Assembly (NCBI RefSeq): GCF_013371085.1
Contig: NZ_JABWCV010000005.1
Location: 186,001-250,000 of the forward strand
Direction of reading: 5' to 3'
Length of the DNA: 64,000 bases
Source: Vreelandella maris
Lineage (GTDB): Bacteria > Pseudomonadota > Gammaproteobacteria > Pseudomonadales > Halomonadaceae
The notes beneath the pieces were generated by a model that was not told the DNA's origin, made no database searches, and saw only the letters and a list, made by a program, of their open reading frames with translations. A program made the position numbers and the translations under genes. How positions within the stretch are numbered: position 1 is the first letter of the stretch; every line of letters begins with the position of its first letter. Shown in pieces: positions 36,547-44,045 of this stretch.

Positions 36547-38570
36547 GCTGGAACCACACTGATAATCATGAGCTGTTTGATACCTCACTAGAAGAAGATC
36601 AAAGCCGCCTGACTACAAAAGCGGCGGGAACAGTGGGAACAGCGGGAACAGGAGGTTATAAAAAACCTAAAAACAGTAGCTTAGGAAATGATACCGGCGT
36701 TCCCACTAGCGAGAACAGTGCGGGAACGCCGGGAACAGACAGCCAAGACGCTATTGATCAGAGCAAGCAGGAGTCAGTGAGCGCGAAGGAGTTAGCATCG
36801 CTTGATGTCGAGGCTCCTTTAGGCAAAGAAGCGTCACCTGGAGAGAGCGAACCATTAGACGGCAGTATTAAGCGTCCTAGCTTCACAAGCCATGCTGATT
36901 GGTTTTATATCGGGTCGAAACGCCTACCCCCGGGGCTGTGGTGGCACGGTATTCGGCATGGTCAGGACGGCGCGGCCAACGATGACATATACATTGCTGG
37001 ACCTATTGAAGTAATCGCCATTAGCCGCGATGAGCATGGTGGTAACTTTGGTCGGCAGGTTCGTTTCATGAACACGGAGGGTAAATGGTGTCGTCGCGTT
37101 TTGCCTATGCGCCTGCTTAGCGAAGGTGGGGCGGAGCTGAGGCGTGAGCTGCTGGATATGGGGCATACCCACAGCCTCAAGCATCGCAATCGGCTTGCTG
37201 ACTACATCATGGAAAGCCAGCCTGAGGCACGATTGGTGGCGGCTACTACGACTGGCTGGCACGACAACTCGCGTGCTTTTGTTCTGCCTGAGCGCACCAT
37301 TGGCAATCAGGACTACTGCTTTAGCGCTGATTCTTCACGATCCAGCTACTTCGATGCCCGCGGCACCCCTGAAGGCTGGAAGCAGCACGTTGCTGGGCGA
37401 GCAATGAATAACCCTATCTTGATGTTGGGTATATGCGTTGCGCTTGCAGGTCCTCTTATTTGGCCCGCCAAGCAGCAGCCGTCCGGTGGGCTGGGTTTCA
37501 ACTTGCGCGGAGGCTCCAGCAAGGGCAAGACCACCTGCTTGCAAATGGCGAGTAGCGTCTGGGGAAGCCCTCAATTTATGCGCCAGTGGTCTGGCACCGG
37601 CAATGGTATCGAGGCCCTGGCAGCGTCTCAGAACGATACCTGCATGGTGCTGGATGAGATCAGCCAGGCAAGCCCGTATGAAGCAGGCAACATGGTTTAT
37701 CTGGTGGCTAACGGCGTGGGCAAGCAGCGGGCGGCTAGAACCGGTGGTATTCGTGAGGCTCAGCGCTGGCGCCTGATGCTGCTTTCGAGTGGCGAGCGTA
37801 GTCTGGCCTCCCATATGAGCGAAGCTGGCAAGAAGGCCAAGGCCGGGCAAGATGCCCGCTTGCTGGATATACCCGCCACCAGTCGCCGCTATGGCGCGTT
37901 CGACGATACCCAAGGCATGACCCCTAGTGATTTTGCTAACGCTATCAAGACGGCAACGGCGGAGCATTACGGGCATGCAGGCAGTGCCTTTATCCAGCAC
38001 TTGATAAAGCAATCTGACTTACCTGCCCTCTACCGCGACACCATGGAAGATCCCGCCTTTACCGGTGCGAAGGATGGCGTTTCCAGCCGTGCAGCCGGTG
38101 CCTTTGGACTACTTGCCATGGCGGGAGAGTTGGCGACAGATGCAGGGTTAACAGGATGGGCGCCAGGCTCGTCTATCGAGGCTATTGGTACGTGCTTCCA
38201 GTTATGGCAATCCGAAAGGGGGAGCCTGCCACCAGAAGAGCAAGCCATTATGGATGGCATCGCGAACTTCATTCAGCGCCACGGTGATAGCCGGTTTAGC
38301 GAGATGGGCGCACCAAGTGGCGAGAACAAGCCCGGAGTCAGGGACCGCGCTGGCTATTGGGCAGACATGGCAGAAGGGCGAGTCTTTTACTTCCATCGAT
38401 CAGCACTGGAAGAAGCGGCCAGCGGATATGACCCCAAAATGATAGCCAGCGTATTGGATAAGGTTGGTTGGCTCTATGAAAAGGAGTCGGGAAGGTTCGC
38501 ACTTAACAAGCGCACACCTAACGGACTTCAACGCCTTTATGCCGTCTTGCCAAAGGAGGGCGACCAATGA
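36543..38570 (+). CDS. DUF927-type replicative helicase/ATPase
   Basis: 675 residues from the ATG at 36543 (ATGA overlap with the primase). The first ~110 residues are low-complexity and carry iterons in their DNA. Then comes the DUF927 region (KRLPPGLWWHGI, IEVIAISRDEHGG) and an AAA-like ATPase core: Walker A GGSSKGKTT at 323-331, Walker B VLDEIS with Asp371-Glu372, sensor-like LLSSGERSL. It should unwind the element's origin with the partner primase. Its stop overlaps the next gene start. Confidence 0.9.
   Translation: MSWNHTDNHELFDTSLEEDQSRLTTKAAGTVGTAGTGGYKKPKNSSLGNDTGVPTSENSAGTPGTDSQDAIDQSKQESVSAKELASLDVEAPLGKEASPGESEPLDGSIKRPSFTSHADWFYIGSKRLPPGLWWHGIRHGQDGAANDDIYIAGPIEVIAISRDEHGGNFGRQVRFMNTEGKWCRRVLPMRLLSEGGAELRRELLDMGHTHSLKHRNRLADYIMESQPEARLVAATTTGWHDNSRAFVLPERTIGNQDYCFSADSSRSSYFDARGTPEGWKQHVAGRAMNNPILMLGICVALAGPLIWPAKQQPSGGLGFNLRGGSSKGKTTCLQMASSVWGSPQFMRQWSGTGNGIEALAASQNDTCMVLDEISQASPYEAGNMVYLVANGVGKQRAARTGGIREAQRWRLMLLSSGERSLASHMSEAGKKAKAGQDARLLDIPATSRRYGAFDDTQGMTPSDFANAIKTATAEHYGHAGSAFIQHLIKQSDLPALYRDTMEDPAFTGAKDGVSSRAAGAFGLLAMAGELATDAGLTGWAPGSSIEAIGTCFQLWQSERGSLPPEEQAIMDGIANFIQRHGDSRFSEMGAPSGENKPGVRDRAGYWADMAEGRVFYFHRSALEEAASGYDPKMIASVLDKVGWLYEKESGRFALNKRTPNGLQRLYAVLPKEGDQ
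36626..36737 (+). repeat. GGGAACA iteron cluster I (inside helicase gene)
   Basis: GGGAACA at 36626, 36635 and 36644 with an exact 9-bp period, then an inverted GTTCCC at 36699, GAGAACA at 36711, GGGAACG at 36722 and GGGAACA at 36731 (again 9 apart). The tandem copies encode GT-repeats in a poorly structured part of the helicase. Candidate origin sites for the element's own primase-helicase. Confidence 0.8.
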
Positions 38571-39289
38571 GTTATCGCGATCTTCTACGGCAACGACGCT
38601 TAGCGGCGAGTGTTCCCGCTGTTCCCGCAGATGAGCAAGCTGTGGGAACAGAAAAAAACCTTGAAGAACAAAGGGGTTCCCACCGTTCCCACTGTTCCCG
38701 CGCCAATACTAGTGACGCGGTGAAACAAGAGACGGTGCAAGAGGAATCAACACAGGCCACTGCCCACGACATAAACACCATCATTGGCAATCTGTATGCC
38801 GTTGGTAGGCCGCTGGAGCCTATCGAAACTGAGGTGCGTGAGGTGATGGCGATCCTCACCTGGCAATCGGCTGCTGAACTGGCGGTGGTGTTGGATGACG
38901 CCTTTGAAGTAGCGCCCGATACCTACACAGCCCTTAAGCAATGCCGTCGCTTGTTGAAAGATCCCAAGGCGCTATCAGCCGCTAAAGCGGTTTGGCCTAA
39001 CCTACCTCATGCGCCAGCCTTAGAAGCGCCTGTAAGCGCCCCTGTCGTTGAGCATGCGCCACGCTGGTTGCGGCTTGTCCGTGAGCACTGCGCCGTACTG
39101 CCGGAGGATGAGCGACTGATCAGCAATGTGGCAAACAGCCGGACACCTCAGCAAGCCCTACAGATCGCCCAGCAGTATATCACCACGTGGCAACACGCTG
39201 CCGAACAGGAGCCTGTCAGCCATAAGAGGGATAACGCGGGCCGCCGTGCTGCCAACCGGGAGCTAGCAGGAGGTCGTTATGCTGGATAA
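38567..39289 (+). CDS. Replication-operon protein, function unknown
   Basis: 240 residues, ATGA overlap with the helicase gene. The N-terminal third is variable and overlaps iteron cluster II; the middle (NLYAVGRPLEPIETEVREVMAILTWQSAAELAVVLDDAFEVAPDTYTALKQCRRLLKDPKALSAAKAVWP) is helical and conserved-looking; the end is basic. It may be an accessory of the helicase, perhaps a loader or iteron-associated factor, but no family is recognised. Confidence 0.7.
   Translation: MSYRDLLRQRRLAASVPAVPADEQAVGTEKNLEEQRGSHRSHCSRANTSDAVKQETVQEESTQATAHDINTIIGNLYAVGRPLEPIETEVREVMAILTWQSAAELAVVLDDAFEVAPDTYTALKQCRRLLKDPKALSAAKAVWPNLPHAPALEAPVSAPVVEHAPRWLRLVREHCAVLPEDERLISNVANSRTPQQALQIAQQYITTWQHAAEQEPVSHKRDNAGRRAANRELAGGRYAG
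38611..38699 (-). repeat. GGGAACA iteron cluster II
   Basis: TGTTCCC at 38611 and 38620 (9 apart), one GGGAACA at 38644 in the opposite sense, then GTTCCC at 38676, 38685 and 38694 (9 apart). The cluster lies at the 5' end of the gene after the helicase, about 2 kb from cluster I and mainly in the opposite orientation. Confidence 0.8.
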
Positions 39290-39551
39290 CGCCATTCAGG
39301 AAGCCACGCGTCTAGCATCCAGCCTGCGCTCAATCGATCAAAGCGCCAGCCACAGCGCTGAGGCGGTACGAAATACGCTGCAATCATCGCCTGATGACGA
39401 CGCCTTGCTGGCCTGCGCTGCAACTCTGGAAGCGATAAACGATGCACTCCCTGCTGGAACGCTGGCAGGGCTTATACGCATTCGCCTGGCTCGCTTGCAG
39501 GGAATAGTGAACGTGCTGATTGATACTGACACCCCACCGCCAGCGGCATAG
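39279..39551 (+). CDS. Small helical protein, function unknown
   Basis: 90 residues, Ala/Leu-rich and mostly helical (IQEATRLASSLRSIDQSASHSAEAVRNTL, ALLACAATLEAINDALPAGTLAGLIRIRLARL). Its start lies 11 nt inside the upstream gene, with AGGAGG just before the ATG. Part of the replication operon; no known family. Confidence 0.65.
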   Translation: MLDNAIQEATRLASSLRSIDQSASHSAEAVRNTLQSSPDDDALLACAATLEAINDALPAGTLAGLIRIRLARLQGIVNVLIDTDTPPPAA

Positions 39552-39560
39552 GAGAACACT

Positions 39561-40031
39561 ATGATTAACCACGACACGATTAAACAAGCCGCTGAAAGAG
39601 GCACTGGTCTGGATCACCTCACACCCGGGCAAGCATGGGCAGCGCATGAGGCCAGCGTTAAGCCCAAGCACCTGCGCCAGCCGATGCGGCACTCCATGAT
39701 ATTGCTACTGGCGAGCGTGGAGCAGAAAGCAAGGCAGGCATTCTTTAGTGGCGTAGAGCACGGTGACACGGATGAAATGATTTATCGTGCTTATGACGAT
39801 CGGCACCCTATGTTCCTGCGTGGGCCTATCCTCGAAACGCTACAGGAAGGCATGGAGACATTCTTTCCCGATCTCAAAGCAACGGCAGTGGATGATGACG
39901 GCAACGCGGTATACCGCCTGGACAACCTCGCCAAGGCACTAGGGGCGAGCGAGGAAGAGCTGCTGGCGCTGGCTAAAGAGAAGGGCATGGAGGGTCGGCT
40001 TCAAACCAAGCCGATTCATATCCTGCACTGA
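39561..40031 (+). CDS. Hypothetical protein of the replication operon
   Basis: 156 residues with a good GGAG site. A helical N-terminal half (TPGQAWAAHEASVKPKHLRQPMRHSMILLLASVEQKARQAFF) and an acidic C-terminal half that ends in a small HTH-like segment (VYRLDNLAKALGASEEELLALAKEKGM). Possibly a DNA-binding or copy-control factor; I cannot assign a family. Confidence 0.65.
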   Translation: MINHDTIKQAAERGTGLDHLTPGQAWAAHEASVKPKHLRQPMRHSMILLLASVEQKARQAFFSGVEHGDTDEMIYRAYDDRHPMFLRGPILETLQEGMETFFPDLKATAVDDDGNAVYRLDNLAKALGASEEELLALAKEKGMEGRLQTKPIHILH

Positions 40032-40051
40032 CCCACCGGTGGAGAACGATC

Positions 40052-40228
40052 ATGAGCAAGAATCCTCGTCTATTCACACAGCCGGTGCGGCTAATCGTCA
40101 GCGTAGAGCAGGAGACGGTGAAGCGGATCGACGATTTGATGGAAAGGCACCAGCACCACCAGCACCGAAACCGAGCCGAGTTTGTGCGCCAGGCTATCGA
40201 GCGAGAGCTGGCGCGGTGTAAACATTGA
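40052..40228 (+). CDS. Ribbon-helix-helix protein (CopG/Arc-like)
   Basis: 58 residues. A beta-strand (VRLIVSVEQE) followed by two helices (TVKRIDDLMERHQ and NRAEFVRQAIERELAR) is the standard RHH fold, which binds DNA as a dimer through the strand. GGAG lies nine bases before the ATG. Last gene of the operon before a terminator; it may autoregulate the operon. Confidence 0.85.
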   Translation: MSKNPRLFTQPVRLIVSVEQETVKRIDDLMERHQHHQHRNRAEFVRQAIERELARCKH

Positions 40229-40268
40229 TGATTTTTACAGTCCCTAAAAAGGGGCGTTGATGATTTCA

Positions 40269-40293
40269 GGGGGCCTTAAAGAGGCTCCCTTTT
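40269..40293 (+). terminator. Intrinsic terminator of the early/replication operon
   Basis: GGGGGCC pairs with GGCTCCC (one G-T pair) around a 7-nt loop and is followed by TTTT. It ends the run of overlapping genes that starts at 33011. Confidence 0.8.
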
Positions 40294-40306
40294 ATTAGGT
40301 GACGTG

Positions 40307-40633
40307 ATGGACGAGCAAGCAGAGCTAAGAAGGCGCTATAAAGCGTGGAGCAAGGCGCAAAGAGAAGGCAGACGGCCAGAAATCGACCCGGCTTTTCAAG
40401 ACCTGCGCTGCGGGGCAAAGACGCGAGCGGGCACGCCCTGTAAACGTCGTGATTTATGGGATAGCGGGCGGTGCAAGCTTCATGGCGGAATGTCCACTGG
40501 CCCCCAGTCAGGGCAAAGGGCAAAGAAGCCAGTGCCTGAGCTGCCAGAAGAGCCTTACGATCCTGCTAAAGATCCCCAGATGAGAGAGGTCATGAATAGG
40601 CACCTAAAAAGGGTAGGAATTAAGATAGGCTGA
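40307..40633 (+). CDS. Small HGG-STGP motif protein
   Basis: 108 residues. LRCGAKTRAGTPCKRRDLWDSGRCKLHGGMSTGP is a compact Cys/His motif (three Cys and one His) seen in many small proteins of phages and integrative elements, probably a zinc-stabilised knuckle; its function is unknown. The C-terminal half is acidic then basic. An in-frame GTG at 40304 precedes the chosen ATG. It lies just after the operon terminator, so it needs its own promoter. Confidence 0.75.
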   Translation: MDEQAELRRRYKAWSKAQREGRRPEIDPAFQDLRCGAKTRAGTPCKRRDLWDSGRCKLHGGMSTGPQSGQRAKKPVPELPEEPYDPAKDPQMREVMNRHLKRVGIKIG

Positions 40634-41015
40634 TCTAAACCCCATGAAGGGCTGATAAATGTAGAGGTTGAGAGAGTGTTTACTGATGAGCAGGAGAAGA
40701 TTTTCTTCCTGTCATTACGCGCGATAAAAATAGGTTTTCGGAGCAGTAACGTGCGCAAGGGCGATCAATCCCCGAAGCAGAAAACAGCTGTAGCAAGAGA
40801 CTCTGGCTATAGGTTGGGACTGTTTAGTGTCGGGCGGTATGTGGTGTCATGTGGGGCGGCTATGGTAAGTTTAAGACAAAGTATTACTTGAATCATGTTT
40901 TTTGTGCAATTCAAACAGAGACGAAAAAGGCGAAGCGGGGAGGGAAGCTTCATCTGCACCATCGCTAACGAAAAGTCGGCAAAATAAGCGGCGCATAATT
41001 AGTAGGGAGACAGCA
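40634..41015. other. Intergenic stretch, no supported gene
   Basis: 382 nt. A 71-codon reading frame from a GTG (40676-40891) has no ribosome site and no recognisable domain, so I do not call it. Probably holds the promoter of the VasI-like gene. Confidence 0.5.
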
Positions 41016-41675
41016 ATGGGGAGCTGGAAGTTTATAGCGGCCTTGGTGGCAGGTATTTTTATTATTGGGTGGCTGGCCGATGATCCAGATGCAGGTGAGG
41101 ATGGAGGTGCATCTTCGGCCTCAGCTAGCGCTGAGAGCGCTCCTAAGTCGGAAGCTACTGTAGATGAGGTGGAAGAGGAAGATCCCTTAGAGGAGGAGCC
41201 CAAGCAGCCTGTGGCTCGTGCACCGCTTCGTTCGTGGCAGGTTACCGAACGGACTTCCGCGATCGACGATAGTAGGAACGTGTGGCTAACCGTCCGATCT
41301 AGAGAGCGCATTTCGCACTGGCTCGGCAAGCCAAGTAGACACGCGACTCTCACATTGCGCTGTATGGAAAATACGACCTCTTTGATACTGAATATGAATG
41401 ATAACCATATGGCTGATATTCAGAGCTATGGCGATGTGACTTTTAGGCTCGACTCTGAACAGGCTTTTACGCGAAGCTTAAGAGAATCAACCGACAACCA
41501 GATGCTCGGCCTATGGTCTGGCGGGTTATCAATTCCTGTAATAAAGCGAATGTTTGACCATGATCAAATTACCGTTAGAGCGACGCCATATAACCAGGGC
41601 CCAATAACAGTGACTTTTCCTGCGCATAGTTTGCGGGAGCAAATTGAACCGCTACGCGAAGCCTGTCACTGGTGA
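41016..41675 (+). CDS. Membrane-anchored VasI-like protein
   Basis: 219 residues from the ATG at 41016 (AGGGAGA upstream). An N-terminal membrane segment (WKFIAALVAGIFIIGWLA) and an acidic linker (about 22-68) lead to a C-terminal domain: WQVTERTSAIDDSRNVWLTVRS, ATLTLRCMENTTSLILNM, STDNQMLGLW and a last EACHW. This pattern (two Cys, a duplicated beta structure) resembles the T6SS-associated VasI/TagO domain, also found outside T6SS. It is presumably exposed in the periplasm. No T6SS genes are nearby. Confidence 0.65.
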   Translation: MGSWKFIAALVAGIFIIGWLADDPDAGEDGGASSASASAESAPKSEATVDEVEEEDPLEEEPKQPVARAPLRSWQVTERTSAIDDSRNVWLTVRSRERISHWLGKPSRHATLTLRCMENTTSLILNMNDNHMADIQSYGDVTFRLDSEQAFTRSLRESTDNQMLGLWSGGLSIPVIKRMFDHDQITVRATPYNQGPITVTFPAHSLREQIEPLREACHW

Positions 41676-41715
41676 TAGCTTTTACGTGGCTGAGGACGCC
41701 TAGGGCGGGGTAGAA

Positions 41716-42651
41716 ATGGGAGCGAAGATGCAGGAACAGATAAGAATCGAGAGCCCAGAAGATCTTTATAGCCGTTCTAAATTCCAAGAGGAAGTCGATT
41801 TTTCCTCTCAAAGTGGTCGTAAGCTGAAGCTTATATTGCAGGCCTATCAGTTCCCTGAAGATAAGCAAATAGCCTGCGGTATTAGCTCTTGCCGGACACA
41901 GCATGGAAGAGGTTTTTTGGTTCTTACCAGTGATGGCTTGGAAACAAATATAGGGAATAGGTGTGGCAAGAAACACCTAGGCGCTGACTTTGACTATGAG
42001 CGGAATCGCTTTAAAGCAGAGCAGCGCAGGATCAAAAACCGCTTAGCTATATCTGAATTTAGGGAAGATATTACACAGAGTCGCGCCCTACTAGACTCGG
42101 TGATTGAGCGCGCAAAGCCTATCCAGAAAAGAAAAAAACAGCTTATGCGTGAATATCCATCCTCTTGGTCAGAAGCAAAAAAACTATCAAAGCGGCGAGT
42201 GAATTATATCGATAACGAGGAAAGGCTAAAGCTTGAAGATGCCCGCGCCCTGCATAAGGAGCTAAATGTTCAGTTGGGTTTTTCAAAATGGCTGAATCGT
42301 GAAAAGCCTACCGTTTCCGATCTAAAGATACGCTTAGAAGGTCTATCTGCGATCAACTATGACTTCCATGAAGAGCTTGTTGTGGGCCTTCAGATGCCCC
42401 TAGGCGACCTCATGGCTTTAACGGATGCTGCTATTAATGATATGAGCGACGCATCGCTTGATAAGTGGCGCAAGCATATACAGCAAGTATCAGTAAGGAT
42501 TTCTAAAGCAGAAGATATGATTATTGAGATGGGGAAGCTTACCGCCCCTGCCAATGTCCTCAAGTTTCAATACCTCCCAGGTCGGTACGCACCTGATGAT
42601 GAGCACCTAAACCGCCACCTTGGGCCAGGCGCTAGAATCAAGCTCTGGTAG
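41716..42651 (+). CDS. Hypothetical 311-residue protein with Cys cluster
   Basis: The N-terminal part has a possible zinc site (CGISSCRTQHGRGFLVLTSDGLETNIGNRCGKKH, residues about 55-90) followed by a long, charged, largely coiled-coil region. It looks like unnamed phage proteins rather than a metabolic enzyme. Starts 40 nt after the VasI-like gene, so probably co-transcribed. Its end overlaps a convergent small gene by 45 nt. Confidence 0.65.
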   Translation: MGAKMQEQIRIESPEDLYSRSKFQEEVDFSSQSGRKLKLILQAYQFPEDKQIACGISSCRTQHGRGFLVLTSDGLETNIGNRCGKKHLGADFDYERNRFKAEQRRIKNRLAISEFREDITQSRALLDSVIERAKPIQKRKKQLMREYPSSWSEAKKLSKRRVNYIDNEERLKLEDARALHKELNVQLGFSKWLNREKPTVSDLKIRLEGLSAINYDFHEELVVGLQMPLGDLMALTDAAINDMSDASLDKWRKHIQQVSVRISKAEDMIIEMGKLTAPANVLKFQYLPGRYAPDDEHLNRHLGPGARIKLW

Positions 42652-42831
42652 CTTAGCCCAGCATAGAAAGTAATCTTTGCGGCAGGGGTCATCGCTGGCG
42701 AACGGATAGAATTCCCCATCATAGGCTATGACTACATGGTACCCATCACAAGGGTTGAGTAGCAGATAGTCATCGCCGTCATCGCTAGGCGCTTCGGTCA
42801 TTGGTCGCCACTCTAATTTAAAATCAAGCAT
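42607..42831 (-). CDS. Small DUF551-like protein
   Basis: 74 residues: EWRPMTEAPSDDGDDYLLLNPCDGYHVVIAYDGEFYPFASDDPCRKDYFLCWAKLPELD. The W-x-x-M-x-E-A-P opening and the ending W-A-x-L-P match small phage DUF551 proteins, whose role is unknown. Convergent with and overlapping the previous gene. Confidence 0.6.
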   Translation of the reverse strand: MLDFKLEWRPMTEAPSDDGDDYLLLNPCDGYHVVIAYDGEFYPFASDDPCRKDYFLCWAKLPELDSSAWPKVAV

Positions 42832-42942
42832 GCTCTACGCCGTTAACATGAATTTAGTTCATGTTAGTGCTTAGTCCATCCTATTTCCAAGTGTTTTCTG
42901 ACACCCACCCGCGAGGCGTTTATTTTATTCCAGGAGAGCAAA

Positions 42943-43191
42943 ATGAAAGTGCTTGTGACATATCATGAAGCCGCTGAACTACTAAGCGTTTCGCACTAGA
43001 CTGTCAGGCAGATGGTGCACGAAGGAAGGATTAACGCGACCGGTGAAGGAAAAGGCCGGCGCGTGACAATGGGTAGCATTCTATATATTGGGAAGCTTGA
43101 CAGCGCAGCTCTTGAAGCAGATGGCCGCGCCGCGATGAGCTTACAGAATCAGGAGAGAGGTGTGCGTCACCACATAAAAGGGCAGTTCTAG
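42943..43191 (+). pseudogene. Excisionase/AlpA-like gene with an internal amber codon
   Basis: A CAGGAGAG ribosome site precedes ATG 42943; the frame reads VTYHEAAELLSVSH-stop-TVRQMVHEGRINATGEGKGRRVT, then GSILYI. The TAG at 42997-42999 falls where homologous HTH proteins have a residue between SH and TVRQM, so a single C-to-T change (CAG to TAG) is the simplest cause. The frame then runs on to a TAG at 43189. Likely a former excisionase or regulator, unless an amber suppressor reads it. Confidence 0.7.
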
Positions 43192-43638
43192 CTGTCCAGG
43201 CCTCCAGAGAACAGCAATTCAAGCGAGTAAAGAGTTAGATGAATTACTGGGAAACTGGGAAAGAGATACACCTAAGCTGCGAAAAGATTAATTTATAAGA
43301 CTACTGCTGGTAGCGAAAAGACACGGTTGGATACCTCTGGCCGCCAGTCACCAGATGCCGTGTTGCGTTCATTAGCTGGCGCACTACATGTTGACAAATG
43401 TTGGCATCGAAACCGCTACTTTAGCGTACCTATCACAGCATCTATGTGGGCGGTTCTTTGATTATTTATCAACGTTTTTCAATTAGCAGGGTTCTCGGCC
43501 TAGCACCCAGGCAACAAAACGCAACAGCTGGCGCAAGGCATAGCCCCATGCATTGAAGCAATAACCATGATGGTCTGTTGTTGGGAGTTATTGGGGCGCC
43601 AATTTGGCGTTCTGGGCTGCAGCCGTCTCATCAATGCT
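43192..43638. other. Intergenic stretch before the heptamer array
   Basis: No supported gene. It has an AT-rich part near 43390-43490 and a GTTGACAAATGTTG stretch (43390-43403), but no confident promoter. Confidence 0.4.
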
Positions 43639-43850
43639 GGTTTCCGCGTAATGGTTTCCACATAGGTTTCCATCAGATCGCCAGTATCCACCTGCTAGTA
43701 TCCATAGCGGTATCCACCAGATGTCCAGTTAACACCCCGGTTAACACGAAGGGTGAACAGCCAGCACTGTTAACTAGATGTAGGTACGGATTTCGTTACG
43801 AGCGAAAAGTACGAATCGGTACGCAGTTTGGTACGCACGATCGGTGCGCA
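43639..43850 (+). repeat. Block-wise heptamer array (GTTTCCA, GTATCCA, GTTAACA, GTACGCA)
   Basis: Block 1: GTTTCCR at 43640, 43654, 43666. Block 2: GTATCCA at 43684, 43698, 43710. These two have identical internal spacing (14, 12) and are exactly 44 bp apart, with similar linkers (TCAGATCGCCA and CCAGATGTCCA). Block 3 starts another 44 bp on: GTTAACA at 43728 and 43740, GTGAACA at 43753, GTTAACT at 43769. Block 4: GTACGNA at 43784, 43809, 43819, 43831, and GTGCGCA at 43844. The scaffold stays while the core of all copies in a block changes together. It may be an origin or control region; it is not coding, as 44 is not a multiple of 3. Confidence 0.85.
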
Positions 43851-44045
43851 GCTAGAAGTGTGCCCAGACGCATGACGACGTGTTTAGGCTAAATATGTGG
43901 CTCGTCATTTGACTTGTTTTGCAGGTGGATTCAACATATTGTTGAACGTAATTTCAGTTATTTTTTTACATCACCTCTTTAATCTTATGTTTTTTGGTAT
44001 TTTTTGTTCATTTTTTTGAGATAAAATTTTAAGGGATTTGAGATA

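Noticed and set aside
40676..40891. 71-codon frame between the HGG-STGP gene and the VasI-like gene
   Set aside because: GTG start, no ribosome site and no recognisable domain.
43639..43850. CRISPR array
   Set aside because: Repeats are only 7-8 bp with 5-11 nt linkers and change between blocks; no cas genes are present.
43578..43892. 104-codon frame across the heptamer array
   Set aside because: No ribosome site, and the 44-bp repeat period is not a multiple of three, so the repeats do not encode repeated peptides. Better explained as DNA-level repeats.
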